Below, one piece after another: positions 37,610 through 47,063 of a stretch of 64,000 nucleotides of DNA. Under the pieces are notes generated by a model, which was not told where the DNA came from, made no database searches, and saw only the letters and a list, made by a program, of their open reading frames with translations. The position numbers were made by a program, and so were the translations under genes. The stretch is taken from the NCBI GenBank assembly GCA_945860375.1, contig CAMAQR010000016.1, positions 7,867-71,866 on the forward strand, given 5' to 3'. Numbering within the stretch: the first letter of the stretch is position 1; every line of letters begins with the position of its first letter. The DNA comes from Pseudorhodobacter antarcticus. GTDB lineage: Bacteria; Pseudomonadota; Alphaproteobacteria; Rhodobacterales; Rhodobacteraceae.

Positions 37610-38272
37610 TCAGCGCAGAATCGGCGGGCCGTCTTGGGTGGCGGCTTGCACAAAGGCCAGAATTTTTGCCGCATCTTTCACGCCCGGTGTGATTTCGACA
37701 CCCGAGGAGACGTCGACTTGGCGCGCGTTGGTCAACCGGATCGCCTCTGCCACATTGGCTGGCGTCAGGCCCCCGGCCAGCATCCAAGGGCGCAGCCAGC
37801 GGCGTTGGGCGACCAGACGCCAGTCGAAGGACAGGCCATTGCCACCCGGCAGATCGGCGTTTTTCGACGGTTTGGCATCGATCAGAATTTGATCGGCCAC
37901 CAGCGAATAGTCAAACACCGCCGCCAGATCGCCCTCATCGGCGACACCCACGGCTTTCATCACCGGCAGGCCGTAGCGGGCGCGTATTTCGGCGACACGC
38001 TCGGGCGTTTCGTGGCCATGAAGTTGCAGCATGTCCAAGGGCATCGCCTCGGTCAGCGCGTCCAGTTGCGCGTTGTCGGCATCGACCACCAGCGCCACTT
38101 TGGCCAGACCAACCGGGGCGGCGAGTGCCAGTTCGCGCGCCTGCGGCAGGGTCAGATGGCGGGGCGATTTGGGAAAAAACACAAAGCCCGCATAAGCGGC
38201 ACCGCTGCGCGCCACGGCGGCCACATCGTCAAGGGTGCGCAGGCCACAGATTTTCACGCGGATGTCGGGCAT
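37610..38272 (-). CDS. trpF: Phosphoribosylanthranilate isomerase
   Basis: Third step of tryptophan biosynthesis: Amadori rearrangement of phosphoribosylanthranilate to CdRP. The 220-residue TIM barrel has the catalytic Cys in VKICGLRT at residues 6-13, [21 protein letters not shown], the general acid Asp in ILIDAK and the phosphate-binding AGGLTPANV. It follows the LapA gene with no gap between stop and start, so the two are likely co-transcribed from the ihfB side. Confidence 0.96.
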   Translation of the reverse strand: MPDIRVKICGLRTLDDVAAVARSGAAYAGFVFFPKSPRHLTLPQARELALAAPVGLAKVALVVDADNAQLDALTEAMPLDMLQLHGHETPERVAEIRARYGLPVMKAVGVADEGDLAAVFDYSLVADQILIDAKPSKNADLPGGNGLSFDWRLVAQRRWLRPWMLAGGLTPANVAEAIRLTNARQVDVSSGVEITPGVKDAAKILAFVQAATQDGPPILR

Positions 38273-38632
38273 TCAGCGGGCTTTCGGCTTGTCCAGAAGG
38301 GCCAGAACATCATCGCGCGGCACCGAGGTTGCGTCTTTCATGGTCGCCAATTCGCGTTCCAGCCGCGAGACTTCGCGGGTCTTGGTGCTGGCCACAGCGC
38401 GGATTTTGTGTTCGCGGAACCATTCCCAGACAAAGCCGATCAGCAGCCCTGCCACGATGCTGGCGAAAATGATCAGGAACAGCGGCAGTTCGATCTGCCA
38501 GTTCAGGCCCAGAAACGCCGCCATGTCATCGGGCAGTGCGCGCACCAGGACCGTAGGACGGTTGGCCAAGGCCACGGTCAGCAGGCAAATGCCCAACAGA
38601 CCCAAAAACACATAGCGCAGGGAACGGATCAT
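38273..38632 (-). CDS. lapA: LapA domain membrane protein
   Basis: A 119-residue inner-membrane protein with two transmembrane helices (YVFLGLLGICLLTVALANR and LPLFLIIFASIVAGLLIGFV) and a cytoplasmic, charged, probably coiled-coil tail (SRLERELATMK). This is the lipopolysaccharide assembly protein A domain; in enterobacteria LapA/LapB control LPS synthesis. No lapB is adjacent, so the LPS role here is inferred from family. It lies between ihfB and trpF. Confidence 0.85.
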   Translation of the reverse strand: MIRSLRYVFLGLLGICLLTVALANRPTVLVRALPDDMAAFLGLNWQIELPLFLIIFASIVAGLLIGFVWEWFREHKIRAVASTKTREVSRLERELATMKDATSVPRDDVLALLDKPKAR

Positions 38633-38697
38633 GATGCCGCCTTATACGGGGGTACTGCCCCTATATTGGGGCAGAAGCGGCGCTGTGCAAGCGGTGC

Positions 38698-38979
38698 TTA
38701 CTTTGCGTTCAGCCGATCACGCAGAAGCTTGCCGGTTTTGAAGAACGGCACCTTCTTGTCATCCACCGCCACAGCCTCACCCGTCCTTGGGTTGCGGCCG
38801 ACGCGGGCATCGCGCGACTTGACTGAGAACGCACCAAAGCCACGCAGTTCGACCCGGTCGCCTTTGGCCAGCGCGTCAATGATTTCTTCAAAGACCGTAT
38901 TCACAATACGTTCCACATGGCGCTGTGTCAGATGCGGATTTTCATCCGCAATCTTCTGGATCAGTTCAGATCGGATCAT
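38698..38979 (-). CDS. ihfB: Integration host factor subunit beta
   Basis: Sequence-specific DNA-bending nucleoid protein, beta chain of the IHF heterodimer. The 93-residue product begins [17 protein letters not shown] and contains [21 protein letters not shown], with the proline of RNPRTG at the tip of the beta arm that intercalates DNA. The order rpsA-ihfB-lapA-trpF is common among alphaproteobacteria. Confidence 0.96.
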   Translation of the reverse strand: MIRSELIQKIADENPHLTQRHVERIVNTVFEEIIDALAKGDRVELRGFGAFSVKSRDARVGRNPRTGEAVAVDDKKVPFFKTGKLLRDRLNAK

Positions 38980-39110
38980 CCGCGATATCCCCCCTGTGGT
39001 GCCCCGTCCCGGTTCCCGGGTTCTGCTGCCGCCACGCTGTTGTCCATTGGACTATAGGCATAATTTATCACGGCACAAACAAAAACGCAGGCTAACCCCG
39101 CCAAAGCAAA

Positions 39111-39134
39111 GGGCCCCGCAGTGATGCGGGGCCC
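39111..39134 (-). terminator. Terminator hairpin of rpsA
   Basis: GGGCCCCGCA / TGCGGGGCCC is a perfect 10-bp stem with a GTGA loop, 25-48 bp after the rpsA stop. The T-run after it on the minus strand is short and interrupted. Confidence 0.8.
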
Positions 39135-39158
39135 AAAGTGTTGCCGCTGACGGCTGGA

Positions 39159-40841
39159 TCAGTTCTTGTCGGCCTTCAAAGCCGCGCCAAGGATGTCGCC
39201 CAGAGATGCGCCCGAATCGGACGAACCATACTGCTCTACGGCTTCTTTCTCTTCGGCGATCTCACGCGCTTTGATCGACAGGCCCATGCGGCGGGTCTTG
39301 GGATCAATGTTGGTGACGCGCACGTCGATCTTGTCGCCAACCGAGAAACGCTCGGGACGCTGATCGGCACGTTCGCGCGACAGGTCCGAGCGGCGAATGA
39401 ACGACTTGGCGCCGTTGTATTCGACTTCAACGCCGCCTTCTTCGATGGCGGTCACGACGACGGTGATGATACCGCCGCGCTTGATGCCATCAACGGCGTC
39501 GGTGAAGGTGTCTTCGCCCAAGGCTTTGACCGAAAGCGAAATACGTTCTTTCTCGACATCCACTTCGGTGACAGCCGCGGTAACGGTGTCGCCCTTGCGG
39601 TAGTTCTGAATGGCGTCTTCGCCGCGCTGGTCCCACGACAGGTCGGACAGGTGAACCATGCCGTCGATGTCGTTGTCGAGGCCAACGAACAGACCGAATT
39701 CGGTGATGTTCTTGACTTCGCCTTCGATGTTGGTGCCGATCGGATGGGTTTCGGCAAAGACTTCCCACGGGTTGCGCTGGGTCTGCTTGAGGCCCAGGGA
39801 AACGCGGCGCTTGGCGCTGTCGATTTCCAGCACCATGACTTCGACTTCCTGAGAGGTCGAGACGATCTTGCCGGGATGGACGTTCTTCTTGGTCCAGGAC
39901 ATTTCGGACACGTGAACCAGACCTTCGACGCCCGCTTCCAGCTCCACGAAGGCGCCGTAGTCGGTGATGTTGGTGACGCGGCCCTTGTGCACGGTGCCAA
40001 GCGCATAGGCTTTCTCAACGGCATCCCACGGATCGGATTGCAGTTGCTTCATGCCCAACGAAATACGGTGGGTTTCCTTGTTGATCTTGATGACCTGCAC
40101 CTTGATCGTCTCGCCGATGGCGAGGATTTCCGACGGGTGGTTGACGCGACGCCAAGCCATGTCGGTGACGTGCAACAGGCCGTCCACGCCGCCCAAGTCA
40201 ACGAACGCACCGTATTCAGTGATGTTCTTGACGACGCCGTCGATGGTTTGGCCTTCGGTCAGGTTGCCGATGACTTCGGCACGCTGCTCGGCACGCGATT
40301 CTTCAAGGATCGCACGGCGCGAGACAACGATGTTGCCACGACGACGGTCCATTTTCAGGATCTGGAACGGCTGCTTCATGCCCATCAACGGGCCAGCATC
40401 ACGCACCGGACGGACGTCAACCTGCGAACCCGGCAGGAACGCAACAGCGCCGCCCAGATCAACAGTGAAGCCACCTTTGACACGGCCAAAGATCGCGCCA
40501 TCGACGCGCGTTTCGGTCGCATAGGCCTTTTCAAGACGATCCCACGCTTCTTCGCGGCGGGCTTTCTCGCGCGAGATCTGGGCTTCGCCGCGCGAGTTTT
40601 CAACGCGGTCCAGATACACTTCAACAGTGTCGCCGACGTTGATATTCGGCAACTCGCCGGGGTTCGCAAATTCTTTAAGGTCGATGCGGCCTTCCATCTT
40701 GTAGCCGACATCGATGATGGCCTGGCCCGCTTCGATCGCGATGACCTTGCCTTTGACAACCGTTCCCTCTTCGGGGGTGTCAATTTCGAAGCTTTCCTTC
40801 AACAGGGCTTCGAAGTCTTCCATAGTGTTTTTAGCGCACAT
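39159..40841 (-). CDS. rpsA: 30S ribosomal protein S1
   Basis: Essential mRNA-binding ribosomal protein. The 560-residue product has six S1 (OB-fold) repeats, seen as recurring VxxITxxGxFVxL-type segments (VKNITEYGAFVDLGG, VTNITDYGAFVELEAG, VKNITEFGLFVGLDN). The ATG at 40841 gives the start MCAKNTMEDFEALL; a second ATG is six codons later. AAGGACC precedes it. In-frame sequence back to 40976 is not part of the protein. Confidence 0.97.
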   Translation of the reverse strand: MCAKNTMEDFEALLKESFEIDTPEEGTVVKGKVIAIEAGQAIIDVGYKMEGRIDLKEFANPGELPNINVGDTVEVYLDRVENSRGEAQISREKARREEAWDRLEKAYATETRVDGAIFGRVKGGFTVDLGGAVAFLPGSQVDVRPVRDAGPLMGMKQPFQILKMDRRRGNIVVSRRAILEESRAEQRAEVIGNLTEGQTIDGVVKNITEYGAFVDLGGVDGLLHVTDMAWRRVNHPSEILAIGETIKVQVIKINKETHRISLGMKQLQSDPWDAVEKAYALGTVHKGRVTNITDYGAFVELEAGVEGLVHVSEMSWTKKNVHPGKIVSTSQEVEVMVLEIDSAKRRVSLGLKQTQRNPWEVFAETHPIGTNIEGEVKNITEFGLFVGLDNDIDGMVHLSDLSWDQRGEDAIQNYRKGDTVTAAVTEVDVEKERISLSVKALGEDTFTDAVDGIKRGGIITVVVTAIEEGGVEVEYNGAKSFIRRSDLSRERADQRPERFSVGDKIDVRVTNIDPKTRRMGLSIKAREIAEEKEAVEQYGSSDSGASLGDILGAALKADKN

Positions 40842-40991
40842 GTAGTTTGGTCCTTTTCTCGTCATTTTCACTGGCCACGCGGTTGGCTCCGCCGGTCTTG
40901 CATAATGAACAAAGGGCCGTGGCATGCGCCCGACCCGTCCGATGTGCTGGATAGGCGGAATGGGCCCGGATGGCAAGGGTCTGCGCGTCGG

Positions 40992-41627
40992 TTAAAACTG
41001 ATCCGCCGCCTTCTGCATCGCCTTGAAAAACTGGGCCACATGGGCGCCATCCACCAGTCCGTGGTGGACTTGCAGCGCCACCGCCATGGTCCAGCGCCCG
41101 GTGACTTCGGGGGTGTAGCGGCCCCAGCAGACACGGGGAACAGAATCGTCACGATCAAACACCGGATTGTCAAAAGCGGTGAAATCAAGCCACGGCTGGC
41201 AGGACAAGAAAGCCACGCCATCGTCGCCATCGACCCCGGGTTTCAAATCGCCTCCGGCCTGCGTATCGGCGATCACCTTGCGGGCGGAGGTGGCGAAATC
41301 GGTGAAATCGGGGTGCCAGTCCAGATAGGTGAAGCCAAGCCGCCCATCGGCGAATTGCAGCGTTGGCGACAGCATCATGCGGTCGTGAAAAACCACGGTA
41401 TTGCCCCTGATGCGGCAGGCCATTTCAGGCACCGCATGCAGCGCCTCGCCGATGGCATGCGCACAGGCGAGATAGCCGGAAAAGCCTTCGTCATCGGCGC
41501 GGCGCGACAGGATGCGGGTCACGTCCACCCGCGCCGTCACCGCATATTGCGGTTTCTGAAACCGGCGGAACAGCGCCAATGTTTCGCGCCGGGGCCAGTC
41601 TGACAGGGTGATTTCAGTCGCGGTCAT
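40992..41627 (-). CDS. Chloramphenicol acetyltransferase-like protein (type A fold)
   Basis: A 211-residue protein with the CAT family architecture and the catalytic motif [10 protein letters not shown] near the C-terminus (His189 as general base, Asp-Gly following). CAT enzymes O-acetylate chloramphenicol using acetyl-CoA. Several substrate-loop segments seem divergent ([13 protein letters not shown]), so the physiological substrate may differ. The ATG at 41627 lies inside the end of cmk, overlapping by 14 bases, which implies co-transcription. It stands between cmk and rpsA, genes normally adjacent. Confidence 0.82.
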   Translation of the reverse strand: MTATEITLSDWPRRETLALFRRFQKPQYAVTARVDVTRILSRRADDEGFSGYLACAHAIGEALHAVPEMACRIRGNTVVFHDRMMLSPTLQFADGRLGFTYLDWHPDFTDFATSARKVIADTQAGGDLKPGVDGDDGVAFLSCQPWLDFTAFDNPVFDRDDSVPRVCWGRYTPEVTGRWTMAVALQVHHGLVDGAHVAQFFKAMQKAADQF

Positions 41628-42219
41628 CGACGGGCAGGGCCTTTTCCACAGCGGCAATGGCCATCGCCACAACGGAGTCGATGCCCATGTCAGAGGTATC
41701 AAGGATCACTGCATCCGGGGCCGCGCGCAAGGGCGCATCGGCGCGGCCCATGTCGCGGGCATCACGTTCCATGACCTCGGCCAGCACCTGTGCTGCATCG
41801 CCGCCGACCTCGAGCCAGCGGCGGTGGGCGCGCACCGGGGCGCTGGCGGTGACGTAAAGCTTCACCTCGGCCTGCGGACAGATCACGGTGCCAATGTCGC
41901 GCCCGTCCAGAACGGCACCGCCCGGCGCGCGGGCAAAGCGGCGTTGGAAATCAACCAAGGCCGCACGAACTTCTGGGATCACTGCCACCCGGCTGGCGGC
42001 TTGACCCGCCGCCATGCTGCGCAGATCGTCTCGCGCCAGATCGGCGGCGGTCAGTGTCTGCGCCGCCTGCACCGGGTCGCCGCCCACCGCCCCCACCGCA
42101 CGGTACAAAAGCCCGGTGTCCAGATGTGAAAAGCCAAACCGCAGCGCCACTGCCCGGCTGATCGTGCCTTTTCCCGCCGCAGCAGGTCCGTCGATGGCGA
42201 CTGTGAAGATCATGCGCAT
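41614..42219 (-). CDS. cmk: (d)CMP kinase
   Basis: Phosphorylates CMP and dCMP with ATP. The 201-residue product starts [19 protein letters not shown] with the P-loop at residues 10-18, and has the CMP-binding [12 protein letters not shown] and [18 protein letters not shown], plus the arginine-rich lid. It heads the cmk-cat-rpsA string. Confidence 0.95.
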   Translation of the reverse strand: MRMIFTVAIDGPAAAGKGTISRAVALRFGFSHLDTGLLYRAVGAVGGDPVQAAQTLTAADLARDDLRSMAAGQAASRVAVIPEVRAALVDFQRRFARAPGGAVLDGRDIGTVICPQAEVKLYVTASAPVRAHRRWLEVGGDAAQVLAEVMERDARDMGRADAPLRAAPDAVILDTSDMGIDSVVAMAIAAVEKALPVDDRD

Positions 42220-42386
42220 TCCCCGTGCACGAAAGTTTTACAGACGCAGCCGCGCTGTCAATCCGACTTTGGGCCTATCACCGCGCTGCGTTTGCCGTGA
42301 TTTGACCGGAAAATCAAAGAACGGCCAGTTCAACTCACCCCGCCGGACGTCTTTCGAGCGCGAAGACCGCCGTCGGCATCACGGGT

Positions 42387-43055
42387 TCAGCTGTCCAGAC
42401 GGCGCGGTTCTTCATCCTCTTCCGGCGGATAGGCATAGGCGTTTGACAAGATCATGCCGCCCACGTCCAGCGCCTCGGACACTGGGTCTTCTTCCTCAAA
42501 GGTGAATTCATAGGCGTCAAACGGAAAGGCTGCGGCGTCGACCAGACCTTCGACCGACAGCAGGGAAATATCCTCGGCGGCCAGTTCTTCGACCAGCATC
42601 TGCAGCGCCTCGGACGCCGATTCTGCCTTGATCACCACCAGTTGGTAATGGCCGGCATATTCATCTTCATCCTCATCTGCCCATTCGGGATCAAAGGCGT
42701 CGATGCAGCAGGCGTAAACGCCCGACAGGGTGCCATCGGTTTCATCGGGTTCAAAGGCATGGGCTTCGGAGACGCAAATCTCGCCCGATTCCTTGGCCGC
42801 AGCGACCATCTCGTCCATGTCCACTTCGAAGGGCACGACGTCTTCGTCGAAATCCTCGGCGTCGCCTGCAAACAGCACGCGATCAAGGCGCAGGCCGTTG
42901 GCCTGTACGGAATTGGACAGCACCGCCAGCGCCTCGGACAGGTTGTCGGCCTCCAGCACGAAAAACCGCGCCTCGCCGCCGTAGTCCATTTCGTCCTGCA
43001 TTTCGGCGGCGCCGTTGGGGTCGAAGGCTTCGACAGCGGCGTAAAAAATTCCCAT
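42387..43055 (-). CDS. Acidic protein with two internal repeats, unknown function
   Basis: A 222-residue, strongly acidic cytoplasmic protein without a signal peptide. It is built from two related units of about 100 residues: FYAAVEAFDPNG ... LSEALAVLSNSV ... SEAHAFEP and VYACCIDAFDPEW ... ASEALQMLVEEL ... SNAYAYPP. No family is recognised. The start MGIFYAAVEAFD at 43055 is followed by the first repeat at once. It is monocistronic between cmk and the aroA side, on the same strand. Confidence 0.75.
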   Translation of the reverse strand: MGIFYAAVEAFDPNGAAEMQDEMDYGGEARFFVLEADNLSEALAVLSNSVQANGLRLDRVLFAGDAEDFDEDVVPFEVDMDEMVAAAKESGEICVSEAHAFEPDETDGTLSGVYACCIDAFDPEWADEDEDEYAGHYQLVVIKAESASEALQMLVEELAAEDISLLSVEGLVDAAAFPFDAYEFTFEEEDPVSEALDVGGMILSNAYAYPPEEDEEPRRLDS

Positions 43056-43141
43056 GGTCAGCCCTTTCCGTGGCATTGGTTCGGGCCGCAAAGGCCCTGT
43101 TGCGTGCCTCTATACTGCGCCAATGTGACAAGCGCCACCAG

Positions 43142-43267
43142 CTAGGCCCGGCGGCGCGACAAGACCCAAAGCGCGCAAGCGGCGGCTGTGACCTGCCGCG
43201 CAGGGTATTGCCACGCGGCACAGCTGATTGCCACGATGACGGGGGCCAGCCATTTCAGGAAGGACAT
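43142..43267 (-). CDS. Possible 41-residue hydrophobic protein downstream of aroA
   Basis: An open frame starting 12 bases after the aroA stop encodes MSFLKWLAPVIVAISCAAW followed by a basic tail ending SRRRA. One hydrophobic helix and a positively charged C-terminus would suit a small inner-membrane protein. The only ribosome-binding hint is a G-run before the ATG. It could be a chance frame. Confidence 0.4.
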   Translation of the reverse strand: MSFLKWLAPVIVAISCAAWQYPARQVTAAACALWVLSRRRA

Positions 43268-43279
43268 CGCCCCAGCGTC

Positions 43280-44626
43280 TTAGTCGTGGGTCAAAGTCGC
43301 GCCCAAGCCCGTCATCAACCCCTCAAAGATCGGGAAAGAGGTGACGATGGGCGAGGCGTCATCAACCGATACCGGGTGCTGCGCGGCCATACCCAGCACA
43401 AGAAACGACATTGCGATGCGGTGGTCGATGTGGGTCTTGCAGGTGGCCCCGCCGGGCACGCCGCCCGCGCCCATGCCGTGGACGATCAGCGTATCCTCGT
43501 CTTCCTCAATACGGACGCCGCAGGCCTCCAGCCCGCGGGCCATGGCGTCGATGCGGTCGGATTCCTTGACGCGCAATTCCTTGACGCCCCGCATCACGGT
43601 TTTGCCGCTGGCACAAGCGGCGACGACCGACAGGATCGGGTATTCGTCAATCATGCTGGGCGCGCGTTCCGGGGGCACCTCAATGCCCTGCATGTTGTCG
43701 CTGAACCGCACGCGCAGATCGGCGACAGGTTCGCCGCCTTCGGTGCGCGGATTTTGGAACGCAATGTCCGCGCCCATTTCCACAAGGGTCAGGTACAACC
43801 CGTTGCGGGTCAGGTTCTGGCTGACACCGGGGACCAGAATATCCGACCCCTCAACGATCAGCGCCGCACAGACCGGGAAGGCCGCCGAGGACGGATCGCG
43901 TGGCACCGCCACGGTTTGCGGGCGCAATTCGGGTTGGCCTTGCAGGATGATCACGTTGCCTTCCGGGGTTTTCTCGACCGTCAACTGCGCACCAAAGCCC
44001 AGCAGCATCCGCTCGGAATGATCCCGCGTCGGTTCGCGTTCCATCACCACGGTTTCGCCGCGCACGTTCAGACCAGCCAGCAAAATGGCGGATTTCACCT
44101 GCGCCGAGGCGACGGGCAGGGTGTAGCGCACCGGCGCCGGGTCTGCCGCACCGACAACGGTCATCGGCAGGCGGCCGCCTTTGCGACCGTAAGCTTGGGT
44201 GCCAAACAACGACAGAGGATCGGTCACGCGGCCCATCGGGCGTTTGCGCAAGGACGCGTCGCCGGTGAAGGTCACGGTCATCGGCGTGGTGGCCATGGTG
44301 CCCATGATCAGCCGCACGCCGGTGCCCGAGTTGCCGCAGTCGATCACATCGGCGGGTTCGCGAAAGCCACCGACGCCGACGCCGTTCACCGACCAATCGC
44401 CGGGGCCGTGTTGGGTGACGGTCGCGCCAAAGGCCTGCATGGCGCGGGCGGTGTCCAGCACATCCTGACCTTCCAGCAAGCCCGTGATCTGCGTCTCACC
44501 CACGGCCATTGCGCCGAAGATCAAGGCGCGGTGGCTGATCGACTTGTCGCCGGGAACCGCAGCAGTGCCTTTGAGGGGACCGGATTTATGGGCGGTCATC
44601 GGTTGGGCGGTGCCATGGGCGGACAT
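43280..44626 (-). CDS. aroA: 3-phosphoshikimate 1-carboxyvinyltransferase (EPSP synthase)
   Basis: Joins shikimate-3-phosphate and PEP in the shikimate pathway. The 448-residue protein is of the class II type, with [46 protein letters not shown] and [11 protein letters not shown]. The glyphosate-site loop reads [10 protein letters not shown], with glycine where the tolerant CP4 enzyme has alanine. By that residue alone the enzyme is not the CP4-like tolerant form. The ATG at 44626 gives [15 protein letters not shown]; a later ATG at position 10 is also possible. Confidence 0.95.
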   Translation of the reverse strand: MSAHGTAQPMTAHKSGPLKGTAAVPGDKSISHRALIFGAMAVGETQITGLLEGQDVLDTARAMQAFGATVTQHGPGDWSVNGVGVGGFREPADVIDCGNSGTGVRLIMGTMATTPMTVTFTGDASLRKRPMGRVTDPLSLFGTQAYGRKGGRLPMTVVGAADPAPVRYTLPVASAQVKSAILLAGLNVRGETVVMEREPTRDHSERMLLGFGAQLTVEKTPEGNVIILQGQPELRPQTVAVPRDPSSAAFPVCAALIVEGSDILVPGVSQNLTRNGLYLTLVEMGADIAFQNPRTEGGEPVADLRVRFSDNMQGIEVPPERAPSMIDEYPILSVVAACASGKTVMRGVKELRVKESDRIDAMARGLEACGVRIEEDEDTLIVHGMGAGGVPGGATCKTHIDHRIAMSFLVLGMAAQHPVSVDDASPIVTSFPIFEGLMTGLGATLTHD

Positions 44627-44700
44627 TCGGATCTCCTGCGATTTTTCAAGACTGATAGCGCAAGCGAATGCGGCGGTAAACGGGCGACCTGAACAGGGGA

Positions 44701-44735
44701 GCGATCGGGCGGGCCATCGAGGCCCCCCCGATCGC
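44701..44735 (-). terminator. Strong hairpin between the fasciclin pseudogene and aroA
   Basis: GCGATCGGG-C-GGGCC pairs with GGCCC-C-CCCGATCGC around an ATCGA loop: 14 base pairs with one C-C mismatch. There is no U-run, so it is terminator-like rather than a certain intrinsic terminator. Confidence 0.55.
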
Positions 44736-44811
44736 GCGGCCACCGCACCTTGGCTGGTGGCAGTGTGGGGCGCGGGCGACCAAGGGAAACGATTCGCGCC
44801 CGATGTTGGGG

Positions 44812-45355
44812 TTACTTTGGCACCAGCACCATATTGACCACATGGATGACGCCGTTCGACTGGTTCACATCGCCAATCGTCACCTTTGACGCATTGCCGG
44901 ATTCGTCCACCAGATACAGGTTGTGGCCCTTCATTGTGGCCGACAGGCTGTCACCCGACAGGGTTTTCATGTGGAAATAGCCATCGGGCGAGGCTTTGAT
45001 CCTTTTGGCGATATCCGCCGCCGAAAACTTGCCCGCCACCACATGCGCGGTCAGAACCTTGATCAACAGGTCCTTGTTTTCCGGCTTGAGCAATGTGTCC
45101 ACGGTGCCTGCTAGGCAGGGCGTCAAAGCCGGAGTTCACAGGCGCAAACACGGTGAACGGGCCCGCACCTTGCAGCGCGTCCACCAGACCTGCAGCTGTG
45201 ACGGCAGCGACCAGAGTGGTGTGGTCTTTCGAGTTCACGGCGTTTTCGACGATGTTTTTCGTCTCAAACATCGCGGCACCGCCAACGTCGGGGTTGGTGG
45301 CCAAGGCTGGACCAGCGACAAGGGCGAAGGCAAGGATCAGGGCGGAGGATTTCAT
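44812..45355 (-). pseudogene. Frameshifted secreted fasciclin (FAS1) domain protein
   Basis: The first part (from ATG 45355) encodes a signal peptide ([19 protein letters not shown]) and the beginning of a FAS1 domain up to [17 protein letters not shown]. The rest of the domain ([19 protein letters not shown] ... [13 protein letters not shown]) is in another frame. The frames join if one base near 45112-45113 is removed, restoring [10 protein letters not shown], the standard FAS1 sequence. The interval is 544 bases, one more than a multiple of three. Intact, this would be an extracytoplasmic adhesion-type FAS1 protein of about 180 residues. A sequencing error is an alternative to a real mutation. 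Confidence 0.85.
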
Positions 45356-45510
45356 CGGGTTTCCTTTGGCATGCGGTGGGCCAGTCCCAACCGTCTGATC
45401 AGGAAACGGACGCAAAGGGGCCGAAGTTTCAGATCGCGGATCACGGCTGCGTGATTGCCGTTTTTGCGCCTGCAGCGCCAAATCGTCCGTGACAAAAGCC
45501 CAAAGCGCCT

Positions 45511-45545
45511 GACAGTTTGATGCAGATCAGTTTGATGCAGGTCAG
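45511..45545. repeat. Short tandem repeat CAGTTTGATGCAG x2
   Basis: CAGTTTGATGCAG occurs twice, 16 bases apart, 22 bp downstream of the glycosyltransferase-like gene stop at 45568. Role unknown. Confidence 0.5.
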
Positions 45546-45567
45546 ATCGCGGATTGGAAACAATGTC

Positions 45568-46437
45568 TTAAAACCACTGGCCAGGCTCCATCAGGCCAAG
45601 GTCCATCAACTGCTGGCTGTGCCACTCGAACGGGATCGAATTGTGCCAGCGGAAATCGCGGATGTCGAACATCGACCCTGCGTTGGTGCGCAAGGCCTTG
45701 GCTGTGCGGAAGGACACAATCGCCGTGGTGATGTTGTGGTGCCATGGGCAGGCGTAGGTGTTGTATTCCTCGTCGTTCAGGGTGAAATCGGTGCGCAACT
45801 CCAGCCCCGGTTTGGTGCGAAAGAGGGCAATCCGGTCGATCTTGCGGCGGGGCACCGGGATATGCTCTTCAAACCGCCAGCGCAGGCCACCAAAGAAATC
45901 CAGCTGGCGTTCTTTGGGATAGTTGTGGTTGGCGGTATCGGGACGCCCCAAGGCATAATAGCCCGATTTGTCCAGATGAGCGCGCTCCAGCGACACGGCG
46001 TTGGGGTACAGGTTCAGATCATCTGCATAAAGATCAACAACATAGGACAGCAGGGCGTCGCGGCGTTCTTCGGTCTGGAAGGCCAGCATTTCACGGATGT
46101 TGCGTGTCTCACAGAACGGATGGAACAGGTACTCGCCGTTGTAGCAATAATAAAGCCAGATGCCGGGGGCGGCGGCGATGACGGCGTTGACCGCCTTGAT
46201 CAGCGCGTCTTCGGCATGCACGTCCAAAGTAACGCAGTGAACTTTCGCCTCCAACTCGGCAGGCACCTTGATCTCAACAGGGGCCAACAGCACCACATGC
46301 ACAAAGCCTGCCGCGATGTGATGGCGCAGGGTGGTGTCCACTTCGACCGGGTCTTCGGCAAAGACCAAAGCCAACGGACCCTTGGCCAGTGCTGCTTTGC
46401 CATCGGACAGAAATTGATCAAGTGACGCGTACTTCAT
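45568..46437 (-). CDS. Conserved protein, possibly glycosyltransferase-related
   Basis: A 289-residue cytoplasmic protein without signal or membrane segments. It has LYYCYNGEYLFHPFCETRNIREML, a central VDLYADDLNLYPN segment (with a D-D motif) and a His/Trp-rich end WHNSIPFEWHSQQL. I recall similar proteins in Rhodobacteraceae annotated as glycosyltransferase family 2, and VDLYADD would be the DxD-like motif, but the resemblance is weak. It is divergent from the GFA gene. Confidence 0.55.
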   Translation of the reverse strand: MKYASLDQFLSDGKAALAKGPLALVFAEDPVEVDTTLRHHIAAGFVHVVLLAPVEIKVPAELEAKVHCVTLDVHAEDALIKAVNAVIAAAPGIWLYYCYNGEYLFHPFCETRNIREMLAFQTEERRDALLSYVVDLYADDLNLYPNAVSLERAHLDKSGYYALGRPDTANHNYPKERQLDFFGGLRWRFEEHIPVPRRKIDRIALFRTKPGLELRTDFTLNDEEYNTYACPWHHNITTAIVSFRTAKALRTNAGSMFDIRDFRWHNSIPFEWHSQQLMDLGLMEPGQWF

Positions 46438-46594
46438 GCTCTGCCCAGTGTCGCCCCATCGGGGATTTTGTCGCAGAATCGGTTAAGCGATTGTTTATTG
46501 CAAGGCAACAGTGTCGGGCCGGTGTGGCTTTGGGTCGGAATTTTCAATCCATTTGGCGACGGCGCGGCTAGGGTGGCGAAAACGGGGGGGACCT

Positions 46595-47008
46595 ATGGAT
46601 CATTTGGGCGGATGTTTGTGCGGCGCGGTGCGCTATGCGGCGACGGGACCGCTGCGCGAGGTGGTGTTTTGCCATTGCAGCCAATGTCGCAAGCAAACCG
46701 GGCTTTATTATGCCGTAACTTCGATGCCGGTTGCGGCGTTGACGCTTCATCCAACCGACTCGCTGCTGTGGTATGCCGCTTCGGACTTTGCACAGCGCGG
46801 ATTTTGCAAAACCTGTGGGTCTGCGCTGTTCTGGCAGCGCAATGGCGCGGAAGAGATCTTCGTTTTGGCCGGGTCATTCGATGATCCAACGGCTTTGACC
46901 CCCGGTTCTCACATCTGCACCGAGGGCCGCGCCGGGTTTTACGCGATTGCGGACGGCTTGCCCCAACACGCCCATGACGCACCGGGCCTGTCCATAGCGC
47001 AGGCGTAA
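46595..47008 (+). CDS. GFA family zinc-binding protein
   Basis: A 137-residue protein of the glutathione-dependent formaldehyde-activating enzyme (Gfa/CENP-V) family. Zinc ligands are visible in [21 protein letters not shown] and [10 protein letters not shown]. Most members do not act on S-hydroxymethylglutathione, so the substrate is open. The ATG at 46595 gives the usual start ([10 protein letters not shown]); an extension to 46511 is unsupported. Confidence 0.9.
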   Translation: MDHLGGCLCGAVRYAATGPLREVVFCHCSQCRKQTGLYYAVTSMPVAALTLHPTDSLLWYAASDFAQRGFCKTCGSALFWQRNGAEEIFVLAGSFDDPTALTPGSHICTEGRAGFYAIADGLPQHAHDAPGLSIAQA

Positions 47009-47063
47009 CGTTGCAGCCTTGCCCGCTTTGCCTTATGGGCAGGGCTTCACGGATGGGTGCAGC

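Noticed and set aside
39138..41603. Plus-strand open frame of 821 codons opposite rpsA and the CAT-like gene
   Set aside because: Antisense of S1 repeats, which gives repetitive-looking His/Phe-rich protein; not a real repeat protein.
42642..43145. Plus-strand frame opposite the acidic protein
   Set aside because: The acidic minus-strand protein has a coherent duplicated structure, whereas this frame has none.
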